A program made the position numbers and the translations under genes. The notes beneath the pieces were generated by a model. The model worked only from the letters and a program-made list of their open reading frames with translations. It did no database searches and was not told the DNA's origin. Positions 16,253 through 25,259 of a DNA stretch of 41,053 nucleotides are shown here, piece after piece. The stretch is from Promethearchaeota archaeon (GTDB lineage Archaea > Asgardarchaeota > Lokiarchaeia > Sigyniarchaeales > SOKP01), in contig CP070805.1 in NCBI GenBank assembly GCA_020343655.1, positions 2,019,145 through 2,060,197 of the forward strand, written 5' to 3'. Numbering within the stretch: the first letter of the stretch is position 1; the number at the start of each line of letters is the position of its first letter.

Positions 16253-16798
16253 ATGTCGTATGATTATTTAAATCAAGGTAAAAAACTAATTTTAAATGAG
16301 ATTAAGTTTTTCAAAAGCCAGATCGATGCAAATAAATATATGAAAGAGAAAAAACTTGAGATAGAAGATAAACAAGATTCTATTAAACAAACTAAAATTA
16401 ATGATTTAATGAATCTATTTAAAGAGTATTTTTTGGGCAAAAATATTAACTTAATTCAGGAAGTTAATAAATTTAATGTTGATTTGGGATTATATGAAAA
16501 GTTTTACACTCCCTTTTCTCAAAAAGTTATTGAATATATTACAAAACTAAATCGAGGAGAAACTACTACCTATTCAGAAATTGGGGATATAATTGGTTCA
16601 AAAGGATATCAAGCAATTGGGAATGTTTTAAGAAAGAATCCCCTTCCCTTAATAATACCATGCCATCGTGTAATAAGAAAAAATGGAAAGATTGGCGGTT
16701 TTAATGGAGTTTCTGAAGATTGTTGGGAGACTAACTTAAAAAAAGATTTATTGAGAATTGAGGGTTATAATAGTAAAGGAACACAACACAAAAACTAA
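16253..16798 (+). CDS. ogt: Methylated-DNA--protein-cysteine methyltransferase (MGMT/Ogt)
   Basis: A 181-aa suicide repair protein that moves alkyl groups from O6-alkylguanine to its own cysteine. The active site IPCHRVI (Cys137) is intact, and the helix-turn-helix region (TTTYSEIGDIIG, residues 104-115) and GGFNG (148-152) are in place. The arginine finger that flips the base, normally in a motif RAVG, is here QAIG (Gln120-Gly123). The N-terminal ~80 residues are diverged and lysine-rich. The gene lies 29 nt before the DUF1015 gene in the same direction; a functional tie is doubtful. Confidence 0.92.
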   Translation: MSYDYLNQGKKLILNEIKFFKSQIDANKYMKEKKLEIEDKQDSIKQTKINDLMNLFKEYFLGKNINLIQEVNKFNVDLGLYEKFYTPFSQKVIEYITKLNRGETTTYSEIGDIIGSKGYQAIGNVLRKNPLPLIIPCHRVIRKNGKIGGFNGVSEDCWETNLKKDLLRIEGYNSKGTQHKN

Positions 16799-16827
16799 TT
16801 TATATACTTATATTTTTTTTAAATATT

Positions 16828-18030
16828 ATGGTAAAAATTTCACCACTAAGACCATATGTTCCTGTTGACCCAAAAGAGTTCTGTACTAATCCATATGATA
16901 TTATTGGTAAAGAAGAAGAGCAGGAGTTAAAGAAAAATCCCGATTCATTAATACATTTTATTTTACCTGATGGAAAGGGCGAAGAACTTTACCAAAATGC
17001 AGTTAAAGCATATAATGGATTTAAACAGAGAAAAATCATTAAACATGAAGAAATGCCGAGTATTTTTGTATATAGACAGGAATCTCCACAATTTAGTCAT
17101 CAAGGATTAATAATTGGGATTTCCCTTCAAGATTATGAAGATGGGAATATTGTAAAGCATGAGAATACTAGAGAAAAACCGCTTAAAGATCGGACAAACC
17201 ATATTGTGGCATCAAACGTCACCGCGGGTTTAGTTTGGACTGTATTTAAAGCAAATAATAAGATTAATGAATTAATTGAACAAATCAAAGCAAAAAAGAC
17301 AAAATTTGACTTTGAGAAATATGGATACAAACATTTGCTATGGCAAGAAACTGATCCAATAATAATAGAAAAATTAGTGGAATTATTTAGGAATGAAAAA
17401 GTTTACATTGCTGATGGGCATCACAGAGCAGCAAGTGCAGCAGAATATCGAAAAATGCAATTGAAAGACTCTAATGTAGATAAAAATTCTAAAGCGCCTT
17501 GGCAATTTCTACTCTCTTATGTTGCCTCTGACGATCAAATTCGTATTTTACCTTATAATCGTGTTATTAGAAAATTAGCTCTAACGGAGAATGTTTTTTT
17601 AGAAAAACTAACAGAAAATTTTGAAATTATTCCTATGGAGGGAGCATGTAATCCAGAGAAAAAAAATGAAATAACATTTTGCTTAAAGGGTAAATGGTAT
17701 AAATTGATAGTCAAAAATATAAATTTTAAATCTAAACGAGATAGTTTAGATGTTGCTATCCTCCAAGATATGGTTTTAGCGCCTATTTTAGGTATAACTG
17801 ATCCTCGTTCTGATGAGAATGTTTTCTTCATTGGAGGTACTCAAGATCCCAAAGAAATGGAAAAATATGTTATAGAGAAAGGAAATGATTTATTTTTCAA
17901 TTTATATCCAGTAGATATCAAGGATTTAGAGGCAATTGCGGATAAGGGAGGTGTAATGCCCCCTAAATCCACTTGGTTCGACCCAAAAGTTCTCTCGGGA
18001 TTAGTATTACACGATTTAAAAAAAGAGTAA
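16828..18030 (+). CDS. DUF1015-family protein
   Basis: The 400-aa product begins KISPLRPYVPVDPKEFCTNPYDII and contains the family's core motif YIADGHHRAASA (residues about 192-203), SNVTAGLVW and late PKSTWFDPK. The DGHHR motif suggests a nucleotide- or phosphate-handling site related to the ParB/sulfiredoxin superfamily. No activity is established to my knowledge. In many bacteria and archaea DUF1015 genes lie beside serA and a serC-like aminotransferase, as here, so a role in serine synthesis (a kinase, phosphatase or regulator) is inferred. It is convergent with the dehydrogenase gene, only 16 nt apart. Confidence 0.88.
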   Translation: MVKISPLRPYVPVDPKEFCTNPYDIIGKEEEQELKKNPDSLIHFILPDGKGEELYQNAVKAYNGFKQRKIIKHEEMPSIFVYRQESPQFSHQGLIIGISLQDYEDGNIVKHENTREKPLKDRTNHIVASNVTAGLVWTVFKANNKINELIEQIKAKKTKFDFEKYGYKHLLWQETDPIIIEKLVELFRNEKVYIADGHHRAASAAEYRKMQLKDSNVDKNSKAPWQFLLSYVASDDQIRILPYNRVIRKLALTENVFLEKLTENFEIIPMEGACNPEKKNEITFCLKGKWYKLIVKNINFKSKRDSLDVAILQDMVLAPILGITDPRSDENVFFIGGTQDPKEMEKYVIEKGNDLFFNLYPVDIKDLEAIADKGGVMPPKSTWFDPKVLSGLVLHDLKKE

Positions 18031-18046
18031 AAAAAAATTTTATTAT

Positions 18047-18976
18047 TTATTTTTTTAAAAAATCCGACATTTTTTCTGCTATCATTGTAGCAGCAGCAAT
18101 TTGATTTTCCATACTTTGACTAGCTATATGAGGTGTAAGAATTAAATTCTCTTCAAATTTGATTAATTCTTGATCTTTAAGTGGTTCTTCACGATAAACA
18201 TCAAGGGCTGCACCAGCAATACTTTTGTTCTTCAACGCTTTTAATAAAGCCTTTTCATCAATTAGATTACCTCTTGCAGTATTAATAATGACAGCATCTT
18301 TTCTCATTAGGCTTATTCGCTCTTCATTGATAATATTCTCAGTTTGAGGGGAAGAAGGGAGATGTAATGAAATAACCTGAGCATCTTTTAATAAATCATC
18401 TATAGAAGAATAAATTGAACATCCTATTTCTTTAGCTTCATCAATCGCTATTTGCCCTTTACTAAATCTGGAATAAACTCCAACATTCATTCCCATAGCA
18501 ATTGTAATTTTTGCTAGATGTTTTGCGATATTTCCAAAACCTACTAATCCAAGTTTTTTTCCATTTAATGTATATCCTAAACATTCATTTTTATTCCATT
18601 GCGCTTCATGGGTTGTACGATCAGCATAAGAAATTTTTCTTGCTAGTGTTAATATTAATCCCAATGCAAATTCTGCTACTGATACTGCGGGTGCTTCTGG
18701 TGTATTTAAAACCTCTATATTCAATTCATCAGCTTTTTTTCTATCGATATTATCTAAACCAACTCCCGCTCTCCCAATTACTTTCAAGTTCTTAGCGTTT
18801 TCTAATATATCAGCAGTTAGCTTTGTTCTTGAGCGTACTACAATACCATCATATCCTCCTATTTCCTTCTTTAGTTCTTCTTTATTTATTGTAAATTTTT
18901 TTACAATTTCAAATCCGTTGTCTTCAAATATTTTAATACCTTCCTCTTGAAGCTTATCACTAATTAATATTTTCAT
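18047..18976 (-). CDS. serA: D-3-phosphoglycerate dehydrogenase (short form)
   Basis: This 309-aa NAD-dependent 2-hydroxyacid dehydrogenase has the substrate-domain motif RAGVGLDNID and the nucleotide loop GLVGFGNIA. The catalytic trio is Arg238, Glu267 and His286, numbered from the upstream ATG at 18985 (NTARGNL, YREEP, LTPHIAS). There is no ACT or serine-binding domain, so it is unlikely to be feedback-inhibited in the usual way. With the class V aminotransferase just upstream, it would perform the first two steps of serine synthesis; run in reverse, the pair could serve glyoxylate/hydroxypyruvate metabolism. I place the start at the third ATG of a cluster (18976), which gives MKILISD, the family start. 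Confidence 0.9.
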   Translation of the reverse strand: MKILISDKLQEEGIKIFEDNGFEIVKKFTINKEELKKEIGGYDGIVVRSRTKLTADILENAKNLKVIGRAGVGLDNIDRKKADELNIEVLNTPEAPAVSVAEFALGLILTLARKISYADRTTHEAQWNKNECLGYTLNGKKLGLVGFGNIAKHLAKITIAMGMNVGVYSRFSKGQIAIDEAKEIGCSIYSSIDDLLKDAQVISLHLPSSPQTENIINEERISLMRKDAVIINTARGNLIDEKALLKALKNKSIAGAALDVYREEPLKDQELIKFEENLILTPHIASQSMENQIAAATMIAEKMSDFLKK

Positions 18977-19105
18977 ATACATCATACTGATTTATTTTAA
19001 ATAAATTGGATACTTGGTTTAGTCTTTAAATCTTTAAAGAGTTTTATAATTTAAAAAAAATAGAGTAAATTTAATTAAAAAATTAATTTATTAGGAATCC
19101 TACTT

Positions 19106-20218
19106 TTATTTTAGCTCATCTATAATATTTGCAAGTATTTTTAACATCTCTTCAAGGTCTTTAAGTTGGATTTCTCCCATATGGCCTATTCGAAATGTCT
19201 TATTTACAAGATCTCCGTAGCCATTGACAATTCGGTATCCCTTGTCTAGGAGCATAGAAACCATTTTTGGAATATCAAGATCTAGAGAATTCTTTATAGT
19301 AGAAACCGTATTTGACACATATTTTTTATCAGGGAACATCTCAAGATTAATATTTTCTACCCACTTACGCGTATGATTTCCAAGTTGTTCGTGTCTTTCA
19401 AACCTTTTCTCTAAACCTTCTTTATTTAATATATAATCTAATTGTGAAGCTAAACCTCTTATCTGTGGTATAGGGGGTGTGGTTGGAGTCTGATGCTTTG
19501 CGTTTCTCTTTTTCATTTCAATGAAATCAAAGTACAATCCTCTATTTTTTACTTCTGATGCTTTCTCAAAAGCCGCATTTGAAACAGAACAAACAGCAAG
19601 TCCCGGTGGTAAAGCAAAACATTTTTGAACAGAAGCTAAGCATACATCAATACCTAATTTATCAACTTCTACTTTGACACCTGCCATTGATGATGTAGCA
19701 TCCACACACACTAAAGCTCCTGAATCTTTAATAATTGGTACTACCTCATTAATAGGATTATAAACTCCTGTAGATGTTTCATTTGCTTGAATAAATGCCA
19801 CAGAATATTCATCTTTATTTAATACCTCTCGGGCAAATTCAGGGGTTATTGCTTTACCCCACTCAACACCCTCTTTAACAGAATTTTTTCCATTTGTTAC
19901 TCCTATATCATACCATCGATCCCCAAATGCTCCAATTGAAAGAAATAATGCTTTTTCATCATCTTTTACTAAATTTCTAACACAAGCTTCCATTATACCT
20001 GTAGCACTTGATGTAAAAATAAGACACTCATTTCTAGTATATAAGAGTTTTTGCAATCCTTCTGTTGCCATTTGATGCATTTCTGAATAAGGTTTGGATC
20101 TATGAGTATCATTTGGTTTTGAGATTTCCTTTAGAATTCTCTCTGGAACATAAACTGGTCCTGGTGTAAATAATCTCAACTGAGAACCTTTCTCTTTATT
20201 AAAATGAACATCAGTCAT
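19106..20218 (-). CDS. Class V aminotransferase (serine-pyruvate / phosphoserine type)
   Basis: A 370-aa PLP enzyme. The start LFTPGPVYVPERI (16-28) and THRSKPYSE (38-46) mark the alanine/serine-glyoxylate branch of class V aminotransferases. The PLP lysine is Lys199 (ASVQKCF), with Asp173 (VDATSSMAG) contacting the PLP pyridine nitrogen, and SSATG (70-74) near the phosphate. Archaea commonly use this branch as phosphoserine aminotransferase, and the neighbouring phosphoglycerate dehydrogenase supports that here. It lies about 130 nt upstream of serA on the same strand. Aspartate or alanine-glyoxylate activity is an alternative. Confidence 0.88.
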   Translation of the reverse strand: MTDVHFNKEKGSQLRLFTPGPVYVPERILKEISKPNDTHRSKPYSEMHQMATEGLQKLLYTRNECLIFTSSATGIMEACVRNLVKDDEKALFLSIGAFGDRWYDIGVTNGKNSVKEGVEWGKAITPEFAREVLNKDEYSVAFIQANETSTGVYNPINEVVPIIKDSGALVCVDATSSMAGVKVEVDKLGIDVCLASVQKCFALPPGLAVCSVSNAAFEKASEVKNRGLYFDFIEMKKRNAKHQTPTTPPIPQIRGLASQLDYILNKEGLEKRFERHEQLGNHTRKWVENINLEMFPDKKYVSNTVSTIKNSLDLDIPKMVSMLLDKGYRIVNGYGDLVNKTFRIGHMGEIQLKDLEEMLKILANIIDELK

Positions 20219-20425
20219 AATTAGTACATCCTTTTGATTAATTAAAATTTTTTAATTTAAGATATGAAATTAAGTAGTACGATTTGATATAACTATTATT
20301 ATTTTTTATTCATAATTTAAAATAATTCGAATTAAAAAATCAAATTCAAGCTAATTTTTTCAAAATATCAATAAGAACTTATATATGATCTTATTCTGTG
20401 AATTCGAAGGAAAAAATCTTCTGAA

Positions 20426-21085
20426 TTATCCTATTTTGGCTAGTAAAACAGTTCCATCTCTTCCCACGTATAGTAAGTAATCAGAGATTATGTAAAAGAA
20501 TAGTACAAAATTCTTTATGTGTAAAACAGATAATCCATATTCACTTAAGTATAATGCGGCCCTACTAAAAATATTGAGTACAAGTAAGAGAGAAAGGACA
20601 ACAATGATCAATAAATAATCATTAGATGTATAGAACATTGAAATAAAACAAATTATCATTGTTATAATACTTACGATAATAGTAATTATTCGCTGTTTTA
20701 TAGAGTAGATATTAATAATTAAGCCTTTTATAAATCCCACAAAACCTGTATTCAATAAAGGAAAAGCAATTAAATAGATAATAATACGTATTGTAAAATT
20801 AGTTTGTATTAGTAAATAATACAACCATAATACCGAAATAATAATGTAAATAGTTCCTAGTAAAACCTTATTAACATTTATATTATCATTATTAAATTTT
20901 TTATTGAAGCCTTTGAAAATCTTTAAAAATCCAAAAAATGCTAGAGTTACAAAAGGGTAAACGGCAATAGCAATAAGTGCTTCTAACCTAAAAACTAAGG
21001 CAAATAATAAAAAACTGATAACCAGCAACACACTACCGTAATCTTCAGCATGTAGTTTTTTTTTATTGACTAATTCTATGTTCAT
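20426..21085 (-). CDS. Polytopic membrane protein of unknown function
   Basis: The 219-aa product has about seven hydrophobic segments, a short charged N-terminus (MNIELVNKKKLHAEDYG) and a hydrophilic loop rich in Asn and Lys around residues 59-72. No family motif or conserved polar membrane residue pattern is recognised. It is probably a real gene: the frame is long, the hydrophobic periodicity is regular and there is no competing frame. It sits alone between the aminotransferase and the DMT transporter genes. Confidence 0.6.
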   Translation of the reverse strand: MNIELVNKKKLHAEDYGSVLLVISFLLFALVFRLEALIAIAVYPFVTLAFFGFLKIFKGFNKKFNNDNINVNKVLLGTIYIIISVLWLYYLLIQTNFTIRIIIYLIAFPLLNTGFVGFIKGLIINIYSIKQRIITIIVSIITMIICFISMFYTSNDYLLIIVVLSLLLVLNIFSRAALYLSEYGLSVLHIKNFVLFFYIISDYLLYVGRDGTVLLAKIG

Positions 21086-21231
21086 CGTTTTTAAAATCCT
21101 AGTTTTTAGATTTAAAATTATAATGTATTCAATTATTTTTATTTATTTTTGTTAACCATTACTAATAATTTGATATTTCAAATTAAAATTTTAAAAAATA
21201 AAAAGAAATCTTCAATTTTTTTGCCCTATTA

Positions 21232-22167
21232 TTACAAGAATATAATAATATAATTGCCAACTATAATCAATGTCACAGCAACTAAAAACCTTTTCCGAAA
21301 TTTTTCTTTTAAAATTAGAATTGAAAGAATCTGTTGGACCATAGGTGTATTTGCTGTAAATGTAGATGTTAAAACTAATCCATTAATTTCTGCGGCTTTA
21401 ATATATATAGCATCCGCTAAACCTAAAGATAATATTCCAGCTATTCCAATATATATGAAATATTTTAAATTATTCCTGTTTGTTTTTTTAAAACCTGAAT
21501 AATATTCCTTCTGAAATATACCTAAAATTGCGATTGTGATCATACCAAACCCTACTCTAAAGAAATTTGAGACAAATACATCTCCACTTATAATTCTGGC
21601 TTGGTTAAACGAAACATATGCAAGTGCCCAAAAAAATGCAGTACCAATTGCTAAAAATACGCCTACAATCAAATCTTCTGAAAATCTTTCTTTCAAACTT
21701 TTTTTTACATCAAGTTTTTCAGATTTATCTTTTGAACTTAATATAAAAACACTTGATAATATTAAGGCACCACCTATTATTATGGAAAATGTGATCACAT
21801 CACCAAAGAAAATTACAGAAAAGAAAATTACAAAAATAAGTGAGAGCTGGACGAGAGGATAGGTACGTGAAGCCTCTATTTTCTTTAATGACATATAATA
21901 AAGTAGATCTCCTATTGTAACACTTAAACCAGATATAACGCAAGCTATTATGTAATAAGTTAGATTTTGTGAACTAAGATTACTAAGAAATAAATAATTT
22001 CCTAAGATTAAAGAAAATACAAAGGTTCCAATACTAGTACAACAGAGTCTAAAAAATAAATTAGCTTTTGGTTCGGTTCTTTCAAGACCCCATTTATATA
22101 CTAAGGAAGCTAAAGCCCAAGTGAATATTGCATCAATTGTTAAAATATAACCTATTAATTCAGCCAT
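21232..22167 (-). CDS. DMT/EamA-family transporter
   Basis: The 311-aa protein has ten predicted membrane helices in two EamA halves (about 1-140 and 165-311). Each half has the family's central features: SGLSVTIGDLLYYMSLKKIEASRTYPLVQLS in the first and GLADAIYIKAAEINGLVLTSTFTANTP in the second. A charged loop (SKDKSEKLDVKKSLKERF, about 147-165) separates them. Family members export amino acids or other metabolites, or import nucleotide sugars; the substrate here is unknown. The start at 22167 follows an AT-rich region divergent from the proteasome gene. Confidence 0.88.
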   Translation of the reverse strand: MAELIGYILTIDAIFTWALASLVYKWGLERTEPKANLFFRLCCTSIGTFVFSLILGNYLFLSNLSSQNLTYYIIACVISGLSVTIGDLLYYMSLKKIEASRTYPLVQLSLIFVIFFSVIFFGDVITFSIIIGGALILSSVFILSSKDKSEKLDVKKSLKERFSEDLIVGVFLAIGTAFFWALAYVSFNQARIISGDVFVSNFFRVGFGMITIAILGIFQKEYYSGFKKTNRNNLKYFIYIGIAGILSLGLADAIYIKAAEINGLVLTSTFTANTPMVQQILSILILKEKFRKRFLVAVTLIIVGNYIIIFL

Positions 22168-22350
22168 TAATGAATTATTATTGTGTATAATTTTAAAAGT
22201 ATTTTTAAAATGATCTTGATTTTTAGAAACCTAAAAAACCGTCATCTATTTCATAAAGAATGAAAAAATAAACTTGAAGGTAAAGTAAAAAATTATTTTT
22301 TATAATAAATTAGAGGAAAATTATTAAATTATAAGTTCTTTAAAGAAACT

Positions 22351-23055
22351 ATGAGAAATGAAGAAAAGATAAACTCATACAAACCTACTTTTATAAATAA
22401 ATCTGGATTGAATACTAAAAAGATAAATAAATCTGGAGAAGATAATATTTCCACAAACTTTAAAACTGGTACTACCACCGTCGGTTTAATATGCAAAGAT
22501 GCAATTATTTTAGGAACAGACAAGAGAGCTACAATGGCTTATTTTGTAGCAAGCAAAATCTCTGAGAAATTATATGAAATTCAAGAACACCTTTGGATGA
22601 CTACAGCTGGAGGTGTAGCAGATGCCCAATATCTTGTAGATGTTTTACGAGCCGAGACTTCTATTTTTCAATTAAAACATGATGGTAAACCAATGTTAGT
22701 AAAATCTGCAGGGAAATTATTATCAAATATCTTATATCAAAACAAAATGTTCCCATTTGAAGTTGGGCTTATCTTAGGAGGAGTTACAAAAGAAGAAGGA
22801 CCAACTCTTTTAGTTATTAGTGCTTATGGTTCCATTTTACCAGAGAAATATTGCGCAGTAGGAAGTGGACAAAACTTTTCTTACGGTGTTTTAGAAGCAA
22901 GGTATAAAGATGATTTAACTATTGAAGAGGGTAAGGAAATCGTGAAAAAAGCGATTACATCTAGTATTATTCGGGATATGGCGTCGGGAAACGGGATTGA
23001 TATCGCAATTATTAAAGAGGAAGGTTCTGCTGAGCGTGAATTTATCCCTATCTAA
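22351..23055 (+). CDS. psmB: Proteasome beta subunit
   Basis: The 234-aa precursor has a 40-residue propeptide ending in KTG, cleaved before Thr41 (TTTVGLI), the N-terminal nucleophile. Asp57 and Lys73 correspond to the catalytic Asp17 and Lys33 of the mature enzyme. GSGQ and the late helix motifs are intact, so the subunit should be active. It forms the inner rings of the archaeal 20S proteasome; the alpha subunit and the PAN/Cdc48 ATPase are not in this window. The propeptide is fairly long and rich in Asn and Lys. An alternative downstream ATG does not exist before Thr41. Confidence 0.95.
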   Translation: MRNEEKINSYKPTFINKSGLNTKKINKSGEDNISTNFKTGTTTVGLICKDAIILGTDKRATMAYFVASKISEKLYEIQEHLWMTTAGGVADAQYLVDVLRAETSIFQLKHDGKPMLVKSAGKLLSNILYQNKMFPFEVGLILGGVTKEEGPTLLVISAYGSILPEKYCAVGSGQNFSYGVLEARYKDDLTIEEGKEIVKKAITSSIIRDMASGNGIDIAIIKEEGSAEREFIPI

Positions 23056-23293
23056 AACCATTTCATAGGTATTTTTATCGATAACATTTTTTCTCTTCTT
23101 ATTTAAGTTTTATCTTTTAGTGTTTTCATTTAAAAAAATTTAAAAGAAAATATTTAATAATAGTAATAGCATAATTTTATCAAAATATATTATATATTCT
23201 TAAGCTAGAAGGATTATCTCTTCAAAAACCTTAGAATCAGCATTCAAAACTATTAATAATCAATGAAAAATAATAACTTAGCATACTTTTAAA

Positions 23294-24025
23294 ATGCCCT
23301 ACTCAATCATAGTTGATTTATCACATAAAGAAAAAGTAGAAGAATTTCCAGAGTTTAGTCTTGGTGAGGATGATTTCGAAATTGATTATATAGATAAAAA
23401 TGAAGGTCCGATAGAATTTGATATGCTAGAAGATTTTGACATCTTATTCATCGGAAATATTCAGCACACCAAAGCTGGCAAGGAAGATAAATTCACACAA
23501 GAGGAATTGCGAGCAGTTAAAAAATTTATTGGAGAAGGGGGAAGTTTACTTTTAACTAGTGGAGATGGGGGGGATAGAGATATACCAATGAAAAATGGTT
23601 CTATTAGAGTCCTATATAAAATGACTGGTGTTCGGAGATTTTGGAATGGAATTATTCAAGAAGCTCCTTCAAACTTTTTAGTAAAGAAAAAGAACTTATT
23701 AATTACTGAATTATTTAATCATCCTATAACCGAAGGAATTACAGAGTTAGTCTTACCAAATTGCACCTTCTTTACTATATCAGAAGAAGACGTTGATGAT
23801 ATAATAGTAACCTCTGAAAAAGCAGAATTCAAGTATTATATTGATGAAGACTTAGGTGCTCTTGGGCCAGTACCTATTTGTGTTGTTTCTGAATTTTATG
23901 AAGGTAGGTGTGTAACTATAGGATCTTCTGATTGGATGATTGAAGATAGCGATTTTGGGCTTGATGCAGGGGATAATTTAAAATTTCTGTCAAATATTAT
24001 CGAATGGCTCTCTTTTGAAACTTAA
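23294..24025 (+). CDS. GIFT-like (GldG/IFT52-type) domain protein
   Basis: This 243-aa protein opens with a Rossmann-like strand YSIIVDLSH, then FDILFIGN (49-56) and FTQEELRAVKKFIGEGGSLLLTSGDGG (about 68-94). The last stretch closely resembles the GIFT domain of GldG and of the ciliary protein IFT52, where FTxxEFxxLKKYLxxGG precedes a glycine-rich turn. Later strands (GPVPICVVSEFYEGRCVTIGSSDWM) complete a glutamine-amidotransferase-like fold. The catalytic Cys-His pair of true amidotransferases is not seen, as in other GIFT proteins, so a binding role is likelier. It lies 25 nt before the radical SAM gene. Confidence 0.7.
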   Translation: MPYSIIVDLSHKEKVEEFPEFSLGEDDFEIDYIDKNEGPIEFDMLEDFDILFIGNIQHTKAGKEDKFTQEELRAVKKFIGEGGSLLLTSGDGGDRDIPMKNGSIRVLYKMTGVRRFWNGIIQEAPSNFLVKKKNLLITELFNHPITEGITELVLPNCTFFTISEEDVDDIIVTSEKAEFKYYIDEDLGALGPVPICVVSEFYEGRCVTIGSSDWMIEDSDFGLDAGDNLKFLSNIIEWLSFET

Positions 24026-24050
24026 ATAATCAAAAGAAATTTTTTTTATT

Positions 24051-25163
24051 ATGGTATTTCGAGTTCTTCGACCGGATTCAGTTTCTGTTTGGAAAAATGA
24101 AGAAATTCTAAACCGATTTTCAAAATATCGGGGAATAATCGATGGGACACAAGTGGCAAGATACCTAATTGCTAAAACTGTAAAATGTGAATATAATTCC
24201 AATGATACAATTGAAAACCTAGAGAAACTCCTAAAAGAAAAATCCTTAGAATATAATGATTTATTAAAGAAAGATGTTGAAGAGATTAAATATCGTAAAA
24301 CAGTTCCTAACTCGTATGTTAATCTAGCAGAAACACTTGCAAATAATTATCTTAAAAATTGTATTTTTTGCGAGCGTCAATGTGAGGTTAATAGAATTGA
24401 TGGAAAAAAAGGTTTCTGTTTAATATCAAAAGATTCGTATGTTTCATCTGCTTTCCTTCATATGGGAGAGGAACCTCATTTAGTTCCCAGTGGCACTATT
24501 TTTTTTCAAGGATGCAATTTTGGCTGTGTATTTTGCCAAAATTATGATATTTCTCAAGCATGGAAAGGTAAAAGGGATATTGATGATATCGCCCAAAAAG
24601 TCAATACAAAACAGTTGGCAGCAATAGCAGAAAAATTAGTGGATAGAGGAGCGATAAATATAAATTATGTCGGAGGTGATCCGATTCCAAATATTCATAC
24701 AATCGTAGGAAGTTTGATTTTTCAACAGTCTAACATCTGCCAACTATGGAATTCCAACTTTTTCTTAACTGAGAAGGCTTTATCTTTAATTATAGATTTT
24801 ATTGATTTTTGGTTACCTGATTTTAAATATGGTAATAATGAATGTGCCAAAAAGTATTCTGGTATTGATAATTATTTTGATGTAGTTGCTAGAAATCATA
24901 AAAGGGTTCATGACGAGGGAAGTGGGGAAATTTGTATTAGACATTTAGTCATGCCCAACCATATTGAGTGCTGTTCTAAACCTATCTTAGATTATGTTGC
25001 TAAGGAACTTCCTAAGGCTGTTATGAACATTATGACTCAGTATAGACCACAGTGGAAAGCATTTAATTATGATGAAATTAATAGGAGACCGACTTCCCAG
25101 GAAATGAGAGAAGTAAAGAGTTATGCTGATAAGTTAGGTATATTATACGAGCCCGTTTCATAA
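24051..25163 (+). CDS. Radical SAM protein of the PflX/COG1313 group
   Basis: The 370-aa protein has an N-terminal ~95-residue helical extension and a four-cysteine site, CxxCxxxC...C at 104, 107, 111 and 123 (CIFCERQCEVNR, GFC), typical of this group. The radical SAM motif is CNFGCVFC at Cys155, Cys159 and Cys162, which bind the [4Fe-4S] cluster that cleaves S-adenosylmethionine. YVGGDP (about 206-211) is the SAM-binding GGE-like motif, here GGD. It resembles pyruvate formate-lyase activating enzymes, but the partner protein is unknown. The adjacent GIFT-like gene is a candidate operon partner. Confidence 0.88.
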   Translation: MVFRVLRPDSVSVWKNEEILNRFSKYRGIIDGTQVARYLIAKTVKCEYNSNDTIENLEKLLKEKSLEYNDLLKKDVEEIKYRKTVPNSYVNLAETLANNYLKNCIFCERQCEVNRIDGKKGFCLISKDSYVSSAFLHMGEEPHLVPSGTIFFQGCNFGCVFCQNYDISQAWKGKRDIDDIAQKVNTKQLAAIAEKLVDRGAININYVGGDPIPNIHTIVGSLIFQQSNICQLWNSNFFLTEKALSLIIDFIDFWLPDFKYGNNECAKKYSGIDNYFDVVARNHKRVHDEGSGEICIRHLVMPNHIECCSKPILDYVAKELPKAVMNIMTQYRPQWKAFNYDEINRRPTSQEMREVKSYADKLGILYEPVS

Positions 25164-25259
25164 AGAATTCTTTTACTAGTAAAATCTATAAGTAATCAAA
25201 TATTGTAAAACTTAACATTTTATTACGCTGCTTTTAAAAATTATAATAAATGATTTGTA

